A DNA stretch of 64,000 nt from Aureispira sp963837355 (GTDB lineage: Bacteria > Bacteroidota > Bacteroidia > Chitinophagales > Saprospiraceae), in assembly GCA_963837355.1 (NCBI GenBank), contig CAWIMY010000007.1, positions 868,001 to 932,000 of the forward strand, written 5' to 3'. Shown one piece after another: positions 7,900 to 16,048 of this stretch; the stretch's first letter is position 1; each line of letters begins with the position of its first letter. The notes under the pieces were generated by a model. It saw only the letters and a list, made by a program, of their open reading frames with translations, searched no databases and was not told where the DNA came from. The position numbers and the translations under genes are program-made.

Positions 7900-9609
7900 C
7901 TAAGAACGCCCGCTCCAAGAGTCGCGCAAGGTCGCTGTTCTATTAAAGATTAGTTGATCTTCCGTGCTGTCCAAATCCACGGCAAAGTAACCCAACCGTA
8001 GAAATTGGAACCCTTGTCCAGGAGTGGCCGCTTTCAAACTCGGCTCGGCATAAGCGGTTACCACTTCTAAGGAATCAGGATTCAAGAACTTCTTAAAATC
8101 AACTGCTTTGGTGATCTCTTTGCCTTCACCATCTGTTACCGTTTCTTTATGACCTGTTGGTTTTGGATCATTAAATAACCGCTCATACAACCGCACTTCG
8201 GCAGGAATGGCGTGGTCAATAGCCACCCAATGTAGGGTGCCTTTGGCTTTTACACCGCTGGTATCCTCGCCCGAACGGCTATTCTCATAATACGTACAAT
8301 GCACTTCGGTCACGTTGCCGTCCGCGTCCGTTTTGTGGTCTTGGTACTGGAGAATGTAGGCTCCTTTTAACCGCACGGCGCGATTGGGCGCTAAGCGTTT
8401 CCATTTTTTATTGACATCAATAGCAAAATCCTCTTGCTCAATGTAGATGTCTCTAGCAAAAGGCACTTCGCGGCTGCCCATGCTTTCGTCCTCGGGGTTG
8501 TTGACGACGGTCATTTGCTCCACTTGCCCTTCTGGGTAATTGGTGATGACTACTTTTAGCGGATTTAACACAGCCATTACGCGCGAGGCAGTTTGGTTCA
8601 GCTCATCGCGCACGCTTTTCTCCAAGGAAGACAAGGCCAAGTATTGATCGCGTTTGCTCACGCCTGCCCGTTCAATAAAATTCCGAATGGCTGCTGCGGG
8701 ATACCCTCGACGGCGCATTCCAGAAAGGGTGGGCATACGCGGATCATCCCAATCACTCACTACGTTGTCGTCAATCAACTCCTTTAGCTTCCGCTTACTC
8801 GTTACGGTATAATCTAAATTCAGCCGCGAAAACTCAATTTGTTGAGAGCGGCGAATGTCTAATTTTTCTTGGCACCAGTCGTAAAGCGGGCGGTGGTTTT
8901 CAAATTCCAAGGAGCAAAGCGAGTGGGTAATGCCCTCGATAGAATCGGATTGGCCGTGTGCCCAGTCGTACATGGGGTAGATGCACCAGTCATTGCCCGT
9001 GCGGTGGTGAGGGGCTTTGATAATGCGATAAATCAACGGATCACGCAAGTGACGATTGTCGGCATTGAGGTCGATTTTGAGGCGCAAAACGCATTCTCCC
9101 GCTTCGTATTCGCCATTTTTCATTTTCTCAAAGCGCTCCAAGTTGGTCGCGGCATCGACATCGCGGTAAACGCTGGCTTCGCCTTGGCGCTTTTGCTCGT
9201 CCATTTCTTTGGGCGTTGAAAAATCTACATAAGCCAAGCCTTTTTTGATTAACTCAACAGCGTAGTCATACAGCGTTTGGAAATAATCGGAAGTAAAATA
9301 CAAGCGATCTTCCCAATCGTAGCCCAACCATTTTACATCCTCTTGGATGGCTTTCACGTAATCGGTCTTTTCTGCCAAGGGGTTGGTATCGTCAAAACGC
9401 AAGTTGGTTTTGCCGCCGTATTTTTTGGCGGTTTCAAAATTGATGCAAATGGCTTTGGCGTGGCCGATGTGCAAAAAACCATTGGGCTCGGGCGGAAAGC
9501 GGGTATGTACCTGCTGGTTAAACTTTCCCGTTTCGTTGTGTTCTTCTATAATGCGCTCAATAAAATTCAGCGATTCTGAGGTAGTAGACTCGTTGTTGTC
9601 GTGGCTCAT
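7900..9609 (-). CDS. glnS: Glutaminyl-tRNA synthetase
   Basis: Charges tRNA-Gln with glutamine in the cytoplasm (class I synthetase). The protein of 569 residues has the length expected for the family. The N-terminus FIERIIEEHNETGKF leads into HTRFPPEPNGFLHIGHAK, which contains the HIGH motif. The KMSKS-type motif is VTSKRKL, and the two C-terminal beta-barrel domains for anticodon recognition are present. I chose the ATG at 9609 because MSHDNNES aligns with known GlnRS starts; an ATG at 9645 would add 12 untypical residues. Having GlnRS as well as GluRS means that tRNA-Gln is charged directly. It is transcribed divergently from gltX. Confidence 0.97.
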   Translation of the reverse strand: MSHDNNESTTSESLNFIERIIEEHNETGKFNQQVHTRFPPEPNGFLHIGHAKAICINFETAKKYGGKTNLRFDDTNPLAEKTDYVKAIQEDVKWLGYDWEDRLYFTSDYFQTLYDYAVELIKKGLAYVDFSTPKEMDEQKRQGEASVYRDVDAATNLERFEKMKNGEYEAGECVLRLKIDLNADNRHLRDPLIYRIIKAPHHRTGNDWCIYPMYDWAHGQSDSIEGITHSLCSLEFENHRPLYDWCQEKLDIRRSQQIEFSRLNLDYTVTSKRKLKELIDDNVVSDWDDPRMPTLSGMRRRGYPAAAIRNFIERAGVSKRDQYLALSSLEKSVRDELNQTASRVMAVLNPLKVVITNYPEGQVEQMTVVNNPEDESMGSREVPFARDIYIEQEDFAIDVNKKWKRLAPNRAVRLKGAYILQYQDHKTDADGNVTEVHCTYYENSRSGEDTSGVKAKGTLHWVAIDHAIPAEVRLYERLFNDPKPTGHKETVTDGEGKEITKAVDFKKFLNPDSLEVVTAYAEPSLKAATPGQGFQFLRLGYFAVDLDSTEDQLIFNRTATLRDSWSGRS

Positions 9610-9667
9610 AAAGTAATGCGTCAATTCAATGAAAAAAGATTCCAATAGCTATGGTATCGGAAAAGAC

Positions 9668-9675
9668 CAAAGATA
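9668..9675 (-). promoter_or_regulatory. -7 element upstream of glnS
   Basis: TATCTTTG on the minus strand matches the Bacteroidota TAnnTTTG element, about 60 bases before the glnS start. No good -33 TTTG is visible at the expected distance. Confidence 0.5.
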
Positions 9676-9872
9676 GTTTTTATACGGGCATTTTGGGCGT
9701 TGTCGACAAGGGATTTTAGCCCTGCCCTCAAAAAGCTAATGGTTGACCAACTTCCAAAAGCGCCAAAAAGTTCCCTGTAAATTTAGCGTGTGACTAGCTT
9801 AAGCTAATTTTAAGCGAGTATTAAACCATGGTTCAAGGGGAAAAGGGCACTACAAAAGACCACATTTTTTGT

Positions 9873-9880
9873 TATCTTTG
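9873..9880 (+). promoter_or_regulatory. -7 element upstream of gltX
   Basis: TATCTTTG matches the Bacteroidota TAnnTTTG element, 82 bases before the gltX ATG. The -33 region is not convincing. Confidence 0.55.
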
Positions 9881-9961
9881 CAGCGCTCTAGCAAACAGAT
9901 AAACCGAGGTAGTTGTTATAGGTAGACACAAATAGAGATTTTTATCACTAAAAATAAGATA

Positions 9962-11740
9962 ATGATGCGAGTTCGCTTTGCCCCGAGTCCTACTGGTGCG
10001 TTGCATATTGGTGGTGTCCGCACGGCCTTATACAATTATTTATTAGCCAAAAAAGAAGGCGGAACCTTTGTTCTGCGCATTGAGGATACTGATCAGACGC
10101 GCTACGTCAAAGGAGCAGAGGATTATATCATCGAAGCCTTGGAATGGTTGGGATTAGAATTTGACGAAAGTCCAGCCAAAGGTGGCCCCTACGGCCCCTA
10201 TCGCCAATCGGAACGCAAAGAGCAAGGGATCTACGCCCGCTATGCCCAGCAATTGGTGGATAACGGACACGGGTATTATGCCTATGATACTGCCGAGGAA
10301 CTAAACCAAGAACGAGCCCAAGCCGAAGCCCAAGGACATAAATTTAAGTACGATGCCCATACGCGGATGCGCCTAAAAAACTCGTTGAGTTTGACTGCTG
10401 CGGAATGCCAGACGCTGGAGGCCAATGGTGCGCCCAAAGTCGTGCGGGTAATGATTCCCCAAGAGGGTAATGTTGTCTTTAAAGATGAGGTGCGCGGTGT
10501 CGTGACCTTTGAGTGCAGCGAATTGGACGACAAGGTGATGCTCAAAAATGACGGGATGCCAACGTATCATTTGGCCAATATTGTCGATGATTACCACATG
10601 AAAATCACCCATGTCATTAGAGGGGAGGAGTGGTTGCCGTCTACGCCATTGCATGTCTTATTGTACGAATACTTGGGCTGGGCGGATAGTATGCCTACGT
10701 TTGCCCACTTGCCTTTATTGCTAAAACCAGAGCCCACGGCTTTTCTAAACAAAAAGACAGTTCCTGCTTTTACCGAACGCTTTAGTGGAGACTTTTTGCG
10801 AAAGCAGGAAGAATACGCGGAGAAAGCCGCTCAAGTAACAAATACGGTACAAAGCTTGTTACAAGACTTCAAAAACCTATCGGAGCGCTTGCGTATCAAT
10901 GAAAAGAAAGACAGCAAGTTGCAGCAAGCTGTCAAGAGTTTTTTGCGCGATGTGTTGTACGGCAAATTGAGTAAACGCGATGGCGACCGTTTGGGAATGC
11001 CTGTTTTTCCTTTGGATTGGATTGGCGCTTCTACAGAGGAGAGTTTCAACGGTTTTAGAGAGTGGGGCTTTTTGCCCGAGGCCGTGCTGAATATTTTGGC
11101 GCTGTTGGGTTGGAATGATGGCACGGATCAAGAGTTGTACACCAAAGAAGCCATGATTCAGCAGTTTAGCTTGGATCGCGTTTCCTCTTCTGGAGCCCGT
11201 TTTAATTTTCAGAAAGCCAAGTGGTTTAATAAACAATATTTGTCTCAATTAGAGGAGGCGGAATTAGTGGCCTTAGTGCGTCCGAGTTTAGCCAAGCACG
11301 GCGTTACGAGTTCGCAAGAGGAGTTGGAGCGCATTGCTGCTTTATTAAAGGTGCGTTTAGACTATACCGTAGACTTTTATGCCCAAGGCGTTTACTTCTT
11401 CCATGATTTAGATTTAGATGCGGTGGCCGCCAGTAACCAAAAAACTTTTCAAAATAAAGTAGTTAAGAATTGGGGCGCGGCACAAAAGGCCCTCTTAGAA
11501 CGTTTAATAACTACCCTAGAGCAAGCCGATACTTTTGAGGCAGCACCACTAGAAGCCGCCTTAGAGCCCGTTATTGGTGATAAGCAAGGCGACGTACTAC
11601 CCATTTTTCGATTGGGCTTATCAGGAACGATGAGCGGCCCTGGTGTTTATGATATTATGGCAGTACTGGGAAAAACAAAAACGATTGCGCGTTTAGAAGC
11701 ATTTTTGACTTTTTGCGAAGAACACCACGAAGGATTATAG
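9962..11740 (+). CDS. gltX: Glutamyl-tRNA synthetase with internal insertion
   Basis: Charges tRNA-Glu (class I synthetase). The N-terminus RFAPSPTGALHIGGVRTALY carries the HIGH-type motif and FVLRIEDTDQTR is typical. The KMSKS-type motif is GKLSKRDGDRLG. At 592 residues it is longer than the usual length of about 480-510. The excess is a segment of about 75 residues (256-333), Lys/Glu/Gln-rich and probably helical, placed between LPLLLKP and GKLSKRDG, right before the catalytic loop. The reading frame through it is intact. I believe similar insertions exist in some other Bacteroidota GluRS, but cannot check this. Two in-frame ATGs are adjacent at 9962 and 9965. Confidence 0.95.
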   Translation: MMRVRFAPSPTGALHIGGVRTALYNYLLAKKEGGTFVLRIEDTDQTRYVKGAEDYIIEALEWLGLEFDESPAKGGPYGPYRQSERKEQGIYARYAQQLVDNGHGYYAYDTAEELNQERAQAEAQGHKFKYDAHTRMRLKNSLSLTAAECQTLEANGAPKVVRVMIPQEGNVVFKDEVRGVVTFECSELDDKVMLKNDGMPTYHLANIVDDYHMKITHVIRGEEWLPSTPLHVLLYEYLGWADSMPTFAHLPLLLKPEPTAFLNKKTVPAFTERFSGDFLRKQEEYAEKAAQVTNTVQSLLQDFKNLSERLRINEKKDSKLQQAVKSFLRDVLYGKLSKRDGDRLGMPVFPLDWIGASTEESFNGFREWGFLPEAVLNILALLGWNDGTDQELYTKEAMIQQFSLDRVSSSGARFNFQKAKWFNKQYLSQLEEAELVALVRPSLAKHGVTSSQEELERIAALLKVRLDYTVDFYAQGVYFFHDLDLDAVAASNQKTFQNKVVKNWGAAQKALLERLITTLEQADTFEAAPLEAALEPVIGDKQGDVLPIFRLGLSGTMSGPGVYDIMAVLGKTKTIARLEAFLTFCEEHHEGL

Positions 11741-12100
11741 ACGGTCTAGGACTTGTGTTAGTCTAGGTAGCAATGACAGTAGAAGTCATCTTTAGCGCTA
11801 ATAAAAACAAATTCGTTTATCGGAACGATTGGTCACGTTGAGCTGTTTATATAGATAGTTCTTTTACTATAAAACAAAATAAGCCCTCTTAATAGGGGCA
11901 CTGTATACTATAAAACCTACGAATGTCCAAAAAAAAGCTTGTCAAGGAAGTCAAAATTATGTCACTAATTTTGAAACATTATCTGGCAATGTTCGTTTTT
12001 GTGCATTAGAGAACCACCAAGCTCATGACAAGAGCTCAATGATCGCTTTTGGAAACCTTTCAAAAGTACATTATTTATCCAATTTAAAAGGAAGATATTT
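11741..12100 (+). other. Intergenic region gltX to dksA-like gene
   Basis: 360 bases without a convincing gene. It contains only weak inverted repeats (around 11893-11908 GCCCT/AGGGGC, and AGCTC/GAGCT near 12010-12030). No clear terminator with T-run or TAnnTTTG promoter was found. Confidence 0.4.
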
Positions 12101-12523
12101 ATGAGTGAAGAACAGAAAAAAATAAAGAGATACAGCGACGAAGAATTAGCAGGATTTGAGGTGATGATTAATGAGAAGCTGGACGAAGCTAGAATGCAGT
12201 TACAAGATCTAAAAGAACAGCTACAGGAATTAAATAATAGTGGCGACGAAAACCGTGCTGGGACTTTTGATGATGGTGCCTCTAACTGGCAACGCGAGCA
12301 TTTGAGCAAATTGGCGGCTCGCCAGCAAACATTTATCCGCAGCCTAGAATACGCCATCGTACGCATCAAAAACAAAACCTATGGTATTTGTACGGCTACA
12401 GGACAATTAATCAGTAAAGAGCGCTTAAGGCTCGTGCCTCATGCTACTAAAACGGTAGAGGGAAAAACTACTACCCAAGGAGAAATTAAAAAACAGGATA
12501 CTCCTAAGTTCTTTAAAGAATAA
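12101..12523 (+). CDS. TraR/DksA-family protein lacking the zinc ligands
   Basis: A 140-residue cytoplasmic protein. Residues 20-50 form a coiled-coil hairpin rich in Glu, Leu and Gln. The C-terminal globular domain aligns with DksA: YGICTATGQLISKERLRLVPHAT matches the family's zinc-finger region, which begins YGIC. Only one Cys of the usual four is left. DksA binds the RNA polymerase secondary channel and acts with ppGpp; that role is inferred here. Zinc-less versions are, to my knowledge, common in Bacteroidota, so this is probably a working regulator. It is a single gene, with a large inverted repeat downstream. Confidence 0.85.
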   Translation: MSEEQKKIKRYSDEELAGFEVMINEKLDEARMQLQDLKEQLQELNNSGDENRAGTFDDGASNWQREHLSKLAARQQTFIRSLEYAIVRIKNKTYGICTATGQLISKERLRLVPHATKTVEGKTTTQGEIKKQDTPKFFKE

Positions 12524-12548
12524 AGGGGGTTCTCCTACCCAATGTGGT

Positions 12549-12623
12549 ACGCTGGTTGCTAGTGCTTCGTTCTGATTTATACGGAGTTACCCCTCTTTCT
12601 GAGGGAGCTATAACAACCAGCGT
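12549..12623 (+). repeat. Long inverted repeat / structured RNA candidate
   Basis: ACGCTGGTTG (12549-12558) pairs perfectly with CAACCAGCGT (12614-12623). The interior contains a second hairpin, CCCTC-TTTCT-GAGGG (about 12591-12605). There is no T-run behind it, so it is not a classical intrinsic terminator. It could be a processed 3' end of the dksA-like transcript or a regulatory RNA. Confidence 0.5.
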
Positions 12624-12710
12624 GCTGCTCTATTTACGCTTTATCAGAAAAAGGTAGATTAGCGGCCGCGAAAAAAAAATAAAAAAAAGGTGATTTTTTT
12701 CTGGCAAAAG

Positions 12711-12741
12711 TTTGCAGGTTTAGAATCTTGCCGTATATTTG
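12711..12741 (+). promoter_or_regulatory. Promoter of tRNA-Arg / rpmB unit
   Basis: TTTG at 12711-12714, a 19-base spacer, and TATATTTG at 12734-12741: a near-perfect Bacteroidota -33/-7 promoter. Transcription should start about 60-65 bases before the tRNA. Confidence 0.8.
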
Positions 12742-12810
12742 CAACCGCTTACAATGACAAACAATACTAAACGAATATAGGAGTGTTGGTCACTATTTAA
12801 GCAAAAAACT

Positions 12811-12887
12811 GGCTTCATAGCTCAATTGGATAGAGCGTCTCACTACGGATGAGAAGGTTGGGGGTTCGACTCCCTCTGAGGTCACCA
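12811..12887 (+). tRNA. tRNA-Arg(ACG)
   Basis: 77 bases including an encoded CCA end. The acceptor stem GGCTTCA pairs with TGAGGTC (one G-T wobble). The D-arm contains AGCTCAATTGGATAGAGC. The anticodon stem TCTCA/TGAGA encloses loop CTACGGA, giving anticodon ACG, and the T-arm contains GGTTCGACTCC. A34 would be converted to inosine by TadA to read CGU, CGC and CGA. It sits in the same direction as rpmB, 73 bases before that gene. Confidence 0.95.
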
Positions 12888-12914
12888 ATCATAGAGATCA
12901 TACGATAATAAACA

Positions 12915-12944
12915 GTCCCGACTAATCTACGGTCGGGACGTTTT
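12915..12944 (+). terminator. Hairpin between tRNA-Arg and rpmB
   Basis: GTCCCGAC (12915-12922) pairs perfectly with GTCGGGAC (12932-12939) around a 9-base loop, followed by GTTTT. It looks like an intrinsic terminator or attenuator just before the rpmB ATG (12961), and could uncouple tRNA from ribosomal protein expression. Confidence 0.6.
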
Positions 12945-12960
12945 AAATTAAAAGAAAGTC

Positions 12961-13362
12961 ATGTCCAAAATATGCCAACTTACAGGAGTGAAGCCCCTAT
13001 TCGGCAACAACGTATCGCACTCTAAGCGCAGAACGAGAAGACGCTTCAACCCGAATCTACAGACAAAACGAATTTACGTTAGAGAAATTGACTCTTGGGT
13101 AAAAGTTAAATTAAGTACTCGTGCTTTGCGCAACATGGAAAAAATTGGTACTTACAAGTATCTAAAGCAGCAACTCAGTGCTGGTTTCGATCCTAAAGTT
13201 TGGGTAGAGGATGCTAAACAACAGGAAGCTGTTAAGAACTCTAAGCGTGGTTACCGTCGTGTAGAACACGTCGATGCCAACGGCCACAAAACATACACAA
13301 TTACGTATGAGCCCGCTGTGACGAACAACACTAAAGTTAGACTTTCTAGCGTTATCAAATAA
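12961..13362 (+). CDS. rpmB: Ribosomal protein bL28 with C-terminal extension
   Basis: Large-subunit ribosomal protein. Residues 1-75 match bL28: MSKICQLTGVKPLFGNNVSH, then a basic stretch KRRTRRRFNPNLQTKR and VKLSTRALRNMEKIG. The family is normally about 60-80 residues; this protein has 133. The extra 55 residues (DPKVWVEDAKQQEAV onward to the end) are in the same frame with no sign of a frameshift, and no separate start is needed. Its neighbours rpmG, the DUF4295 gene and ftsY are in the usual Bacteroidota order. The function of the extension is unknown. Confidence 0.92.
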   Translation: MSKICQLTGVKPLFGNNVSHSKRRTRRRFNPNLQTKRIYVREIDSWVKVKLSTRALRNMEKIGTYKYLKQQLSAGFDPKVWVEDAKQQEAVKNSKRGYRRVEHVDANGHKTYTITYEPAVTNNTKVRLSSVIK

Positions 13363-13417
13363 GCAATTAACTTCGTTGACTTCTAGTTCTCGAACACTAC
13401 CAAAATTTAAGTAAGCT

Positions 13418-13606
13418 ATGGCTAAGAAAAGCAGAGGCAACCGCGTCCAAGTTATCTTGGAATGCACCGAGCACAAAGCGACAGGAATGCCTGGTACTTC
13501 TCGTTATATCACGATGAAAAACCGTAAAAATACACCTGACCGCCTAGAGTTGAAGAAATTCAACCCTATCATGAAAAAATACACTGTTCATAAAGAAATC
13601 AAATAA
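13418..13606 (+). CDS. rpmG: Ribosomal protein bL33
   Basis: A 62-residue, strongly basic large-subunit protein. It starts MAKKSRGNRVQVILECTEH and contains the family segment SRYITMKNRKNTPDRLELKK and the ending YTVHKEIK. It has one Cys and lacks the CxxC pairs of the zinc-binding form. It lies 55 bases behind rpmB and 2 bases before the DUF4295 gene, so the three genes are clearly one operon. Confidence 0.95.
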   Translation: MAKKSRGNRVQVILECTEHKATGMPGTSRYITMKNRKNTPDRLELKKFNPIMKKYTVHKEIK

Positions 13607-13608
13607 TT

Positions 13609-13785
13609 ATGGCTAAGAAGGTATCAAAAAACGCAAGAGTCGCGCAACGTGCGGCTAACGCTGGTTCTGGTAAAGACCACATCAAATGTGTCAAATCCAT
13701 CAAGGACCCGATCAGTGGAAAAATTTCTTACAAAGAAGTTATTATCCACAAAGACGAAGTAGAAAACTTCTTCGCAGCTAAATAA
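13609..13785 (+). CDS. DUF4295 small ribosome-associated protein
   Basis: A 58-residue basic protein: MAKKVSKNARVAQRA, then DHIKCVKSIKDP, ending DEVENFFAAK. Size, start (MAKKV), ending (V..FF) and position directly behind rpmG fit the Bacteroidota-specific DUF4295 family. As far as I recall, this family was assigned as a ribosomal protein (bL38) from a Flavobacterium ribosome structure; I cannot check the reference. It begins 2 bases after the rpmG stop, which implies translational coupling. Confidence 0.85.
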   Translation: MAKKVSKNARVAQRAANAGSGKDHIKCVKSIKDPISGKISYKEVIIHKDEVENFFAAK

Positions 13786-13818
13786 TTTCGTTGCGAACGA
13801 CAACAATATTTGCACTAG

Positions 13819-13847
13819 GCTTCTCGAACTTTTTCGGGGAGCTTTTT
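13819..13847 (+). terminator. Intrinsic terminator of the rpmB operon
   Basis: GCTTCTCG (13819-13826) pairs with CGGGGAGC (13835-13842), including G-T wobbles, and is followed by TTTTT. It sits behind the DUF4295 gene. Confidence 0.75.
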
Positions 13848-13896
13848 GTAATTCAGGAAGTGAGCTGGAAAAATACGTTTATTGAATAGGATAGCG

Positions 13897-13904
13897 TATC
13901 TTTG
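13897..13904 (+). promoter_or_regulatory. -7 element upstream of ftsY
   Basis: TATCTTTG matches TAnnTTTG, 48 bases before the ftsY ATG and after the rpmB operon terminator. No clear -33 element is seen. Confidence 0.5.
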
Positions 13905-13951
13905 CCCCACTTCAATCTATTTGGTATCTATTTGACAATTAGAATAACACT

Positions 13952-14935
13952 ATGGGACTGCTCAACAAATTCTTTGGCAAAAAAAGCGAAGAAGAAAAGG
14001 AACAAATCAAAGAAGATTTAGACCGAGGACTAGAGAAATCACGCAAGGGATTATTTAGCAAAATTGCTACCACCTTTGCAGGACGAACTACCATCGACGA
14101 AGAAGTCTTGGATGATTTGGAAGATATTTTGATCGCCTCTGATGTCGGTGTCGAAACGACCGTCAAAATTATTGAGCGCATTGAAGCCCGCGCGGCTAAA
14201 GACAAATACGTCACCACTAAAGAACTGAATGAATTGTTACGGGACGAGATTGTACAGCTATTAGCGCTCAACAACTCTAATGAAGTGGCCAACTACGAGT
14301 TGCCTGCCGATACCAAACCGTATGTTATCTTGGTCATAGGAGTCAATGGCGTTGGTAAAACGACTACTATTGGTAAACTAGCCAATAAATATCAAGAAGC
14401 AGGCAAAAAAGTCTTACTCGGGGCTGCCGATACTTTTAGAGCCGCTGCCGTCGATCAATTAGAGATTTGGGCAGAGCGTGTGGGCTGTGATTTTTACAGC
14501 AAAGGTATGTACGCCGATCCTGCTGCTGTTGCTTATGAGAGTGTGCGCCATGCTAGAGACAATGGACACGATGTTGTTTTTGTCGATACCGCAGGACGTT
14601 TGCACAATAAAAAAGGCTTGATGCGCGAGCTAGAAAAAATAAACAACTCTATTGGGAAGCAAATTCCAGGAGCACCACACGAAGTGATGCTGGTCTTGGA
14701 TGGTTCGACAGGGCAAAATGCCTACGAGCAGGCCAAGCACTTTGCTTCTGTAACCAACGATGGAATTACTGCTCTAGCAGTTACTAAATTGGATGGTACG
14801 GCCAAAGGTGGTGTAGTGATTGGAATCAGCGATCAATTCAAAATTCCCATCAAATACATTGGAGTAGGAGAGGCGATGCACCATTTGCAAGAGTTTGATA
14901 AACGCGCTTTTGTTGATTCGTTTTTCAAACAGTAG
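13952..14935 (+). CDS. ftsY: Signal recognition particle receptor FtsY
   Basis: Membrane-associated GTPase that receives the SRP-ribosome complex at the inner membrane. It has 327 residues and is the short form without a long acidic A domain. The amphipathic N-terminus MGLLNKFFGKKSEEEKEQ is the likely membrane-targeting part. The N domain spans about 20-110. The G domain contains GVNGVGKTTTIGKLA (P-loop, about 127-141), DTFRAAAVDQLEIWA, DTAGR, TKLDGTAKGG and the ending GVGEAMHHLQEFD. It stands alone between terminators, directly after the ribosomal protein operon, as in many Bacteroidota. Confidence 0.97.
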   Translation: MGLLNKFFGKKSEEEKEQIKEDLDRGLEKSRKGLFSKIATTFAGRTTIDEEVLDDLEDILIASDVGVETTVKIIERIEARAAKDKYVTTKELNELLRDEIVQLLALNNSNEVANYELPADTKPYVILVIGVNGVGKTTTIGKLANKYQEAGKKVLLGAADTFRAAAVDQLEIWAERVGCDFYSKGMYADPAAVAYESVRHARDNGHDVVFVDTAGRLHNKKGLMRELEKINNSIGKQIPGAPHEVMLVLDGSTGQNAYEQAKHFASVTNDGITALAVTKLDGTAKGGVVIGISDQFKIPIKYIGVGEAMHHLQEFDKRAFVDSFFKQ

Positions 14936-14998
14936 TAAGGCCGTTTCCGACTTTGCTCAAATTTGATCCTAGCGCCTCTATCGGCTATATAAAAAAAA

Positions 14999-15034
14999 CG
15001 CTCGCTTTTGAATACATCAAAGGCGAGCGTTTTT
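14999..15034. terminator. Bidirectional terminator ftsY / thymidine kinase
   Basis: CGCTCGCTTTTG (14999-15010) pairs with CAAAGGCGAGCG (15018-15029), with an A-run before and T-runs after. It can end both the convergent ftsY and tdk transcripts. Confidence 0.9.
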
Positions 15035-15054
15035 ATTTTTATTGGAGGATCGGG

Positions 15055-15666
15055 TTAGGACGAGGCTACCGTAGTTGATTCAGACAAAACCTCGGTTTTT
15101 TTTTCCTGCATATAACGCGTGCGAGAAACCGCTTGGTATTTATCCGTACTGCCAATGACTTCTTGTTCCGATTCGTTGGATAGACGCATGGTGAAGGGGG
15201 CTTCTTGCGCGGTATCTCTACAAACTGCCGTTACAAAACTGATGTGATCTGCTAAGGGAACCAATAGGCTAATTTGGGCGAAGGGTTGGCGGCGATAATC
15301 GCCGTTGAGGCCACAGACTTCTATAATTTTCCCCTCATTGGCCCAGAGATCACAGAACTGGCTGGCATCGGGGTAGAACTGAATTTCATCAATACAAACG
15401 ACATCGTACTGTCTGACGAGGTGTTTAACGTCGGCCAATTGGTGACAAGAAGTCGCTTTATAGCTGAGTTGATCGTGGGTAATGAGCATTTCTTCTGAGT
15501 TATCGTAACGCCTGTCTTTGGCATATTTAATTAACAGGCAGCGCTTGCCTGCAATTTGATAACGGCGGTAGCGCGTTAATAGGATGGTGCTTTTGCCCGA
15601 AAACATGGGGCCTATAATCAAGTTGAGTTTTCCAGAAGTAGTAGAAGACGGCATAGACGACAGCAT
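15055..15666 (-). CDS. tdk: Thymidine kinase, type II, zinc site largely lost
   Basis: Phosphorylates thymidine to dTMP in the salvage pathway. It has 203 residues. LIIGPMFSGKST (about 15-26) is the P-loop, VVCIDEIQFY the Walker B region, and EVCGLNGDYRRQPF the conserved lasso region. In the usual enzyme four Cys bind zinc (CxxC and CRxC). Here the first pair is CRDT and the second is SRTR, so three of the four Cys are gone while the surrounding residues (APFTMR, GSTDKYQAVSRTRY) are kept. A second ATG lies 4 codons in (15654). The gene is convergent to ftsY. Confidence 0.93.
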   Translation of the reverse strand: MLSSMPSSTTSGKLNLIIGPMFSGKSTILLTRYRRYQIAGKRCLLIKYAKDRRYDNSEEMLITHDQLSYKATSCHQLADVKHLVRQYDVVCIDEIQFYPDASQFCDLWANEGKIIEVCGLNGDYRRQPFAQISLLVPLADHISFVTAVCRDTAQEAPFTMRLSNESEQEVIGSTDKYQAVSRTRYMQEKKTEVLSESTTVASS

Positions 15667-16048
15667 TATTTGAAGTCCTACTCTATAGTTAGAATAGGAA
15701 AGCGTTAAAAAATGAGGAAGGAAATAATTTTTTGTGCTAGCAAAAAATTAAGGCAAGTTGAGTGGTAAAACCTACGGGTAAGGTGCTACAGGGGGCAATA
15801 TAATGATAAATGAGCAGCCCTGGCCCTATTAAGCGCAAGTTAAGAAGCTCTATGGAGAAAAACAATCTTCTTCAAGTGGATTATTGTCCGTAAATTGCCC
15901 AGCCAATGTGGGGCAATAGTTTGTGAATAATTCTACCTTTCTTGTACAAAAAAAGCAAATCATCCGTTCAGTTTGTAAAAATTAAACCTTACCTTTTATC
16001 GTCCTCTCTAGGTAGCCGCAGGGCTACTTTTTTATTTTATAGCAACTT
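15667..16048 (+). other. Intergenic region between tdk and the CHAT gene
   Basis: 382 bases between divergent genes. Near its right end GTAGCC (16012-16017) pairs with GGCTAC (16022-16027), followed by six Ts, a small terminator-like hairpin only 15 bases before the CHAT start. It may attenuate that gene. No convincing complete promoter was found. Confidence 0.5.

Noticed and set aside
9610..9645. Upstream ATG for glnS at 9645
   Set aside because: It would add 12 hydrophobic residues absent from known GlnRS; the ATG at 9609 fits the family start.
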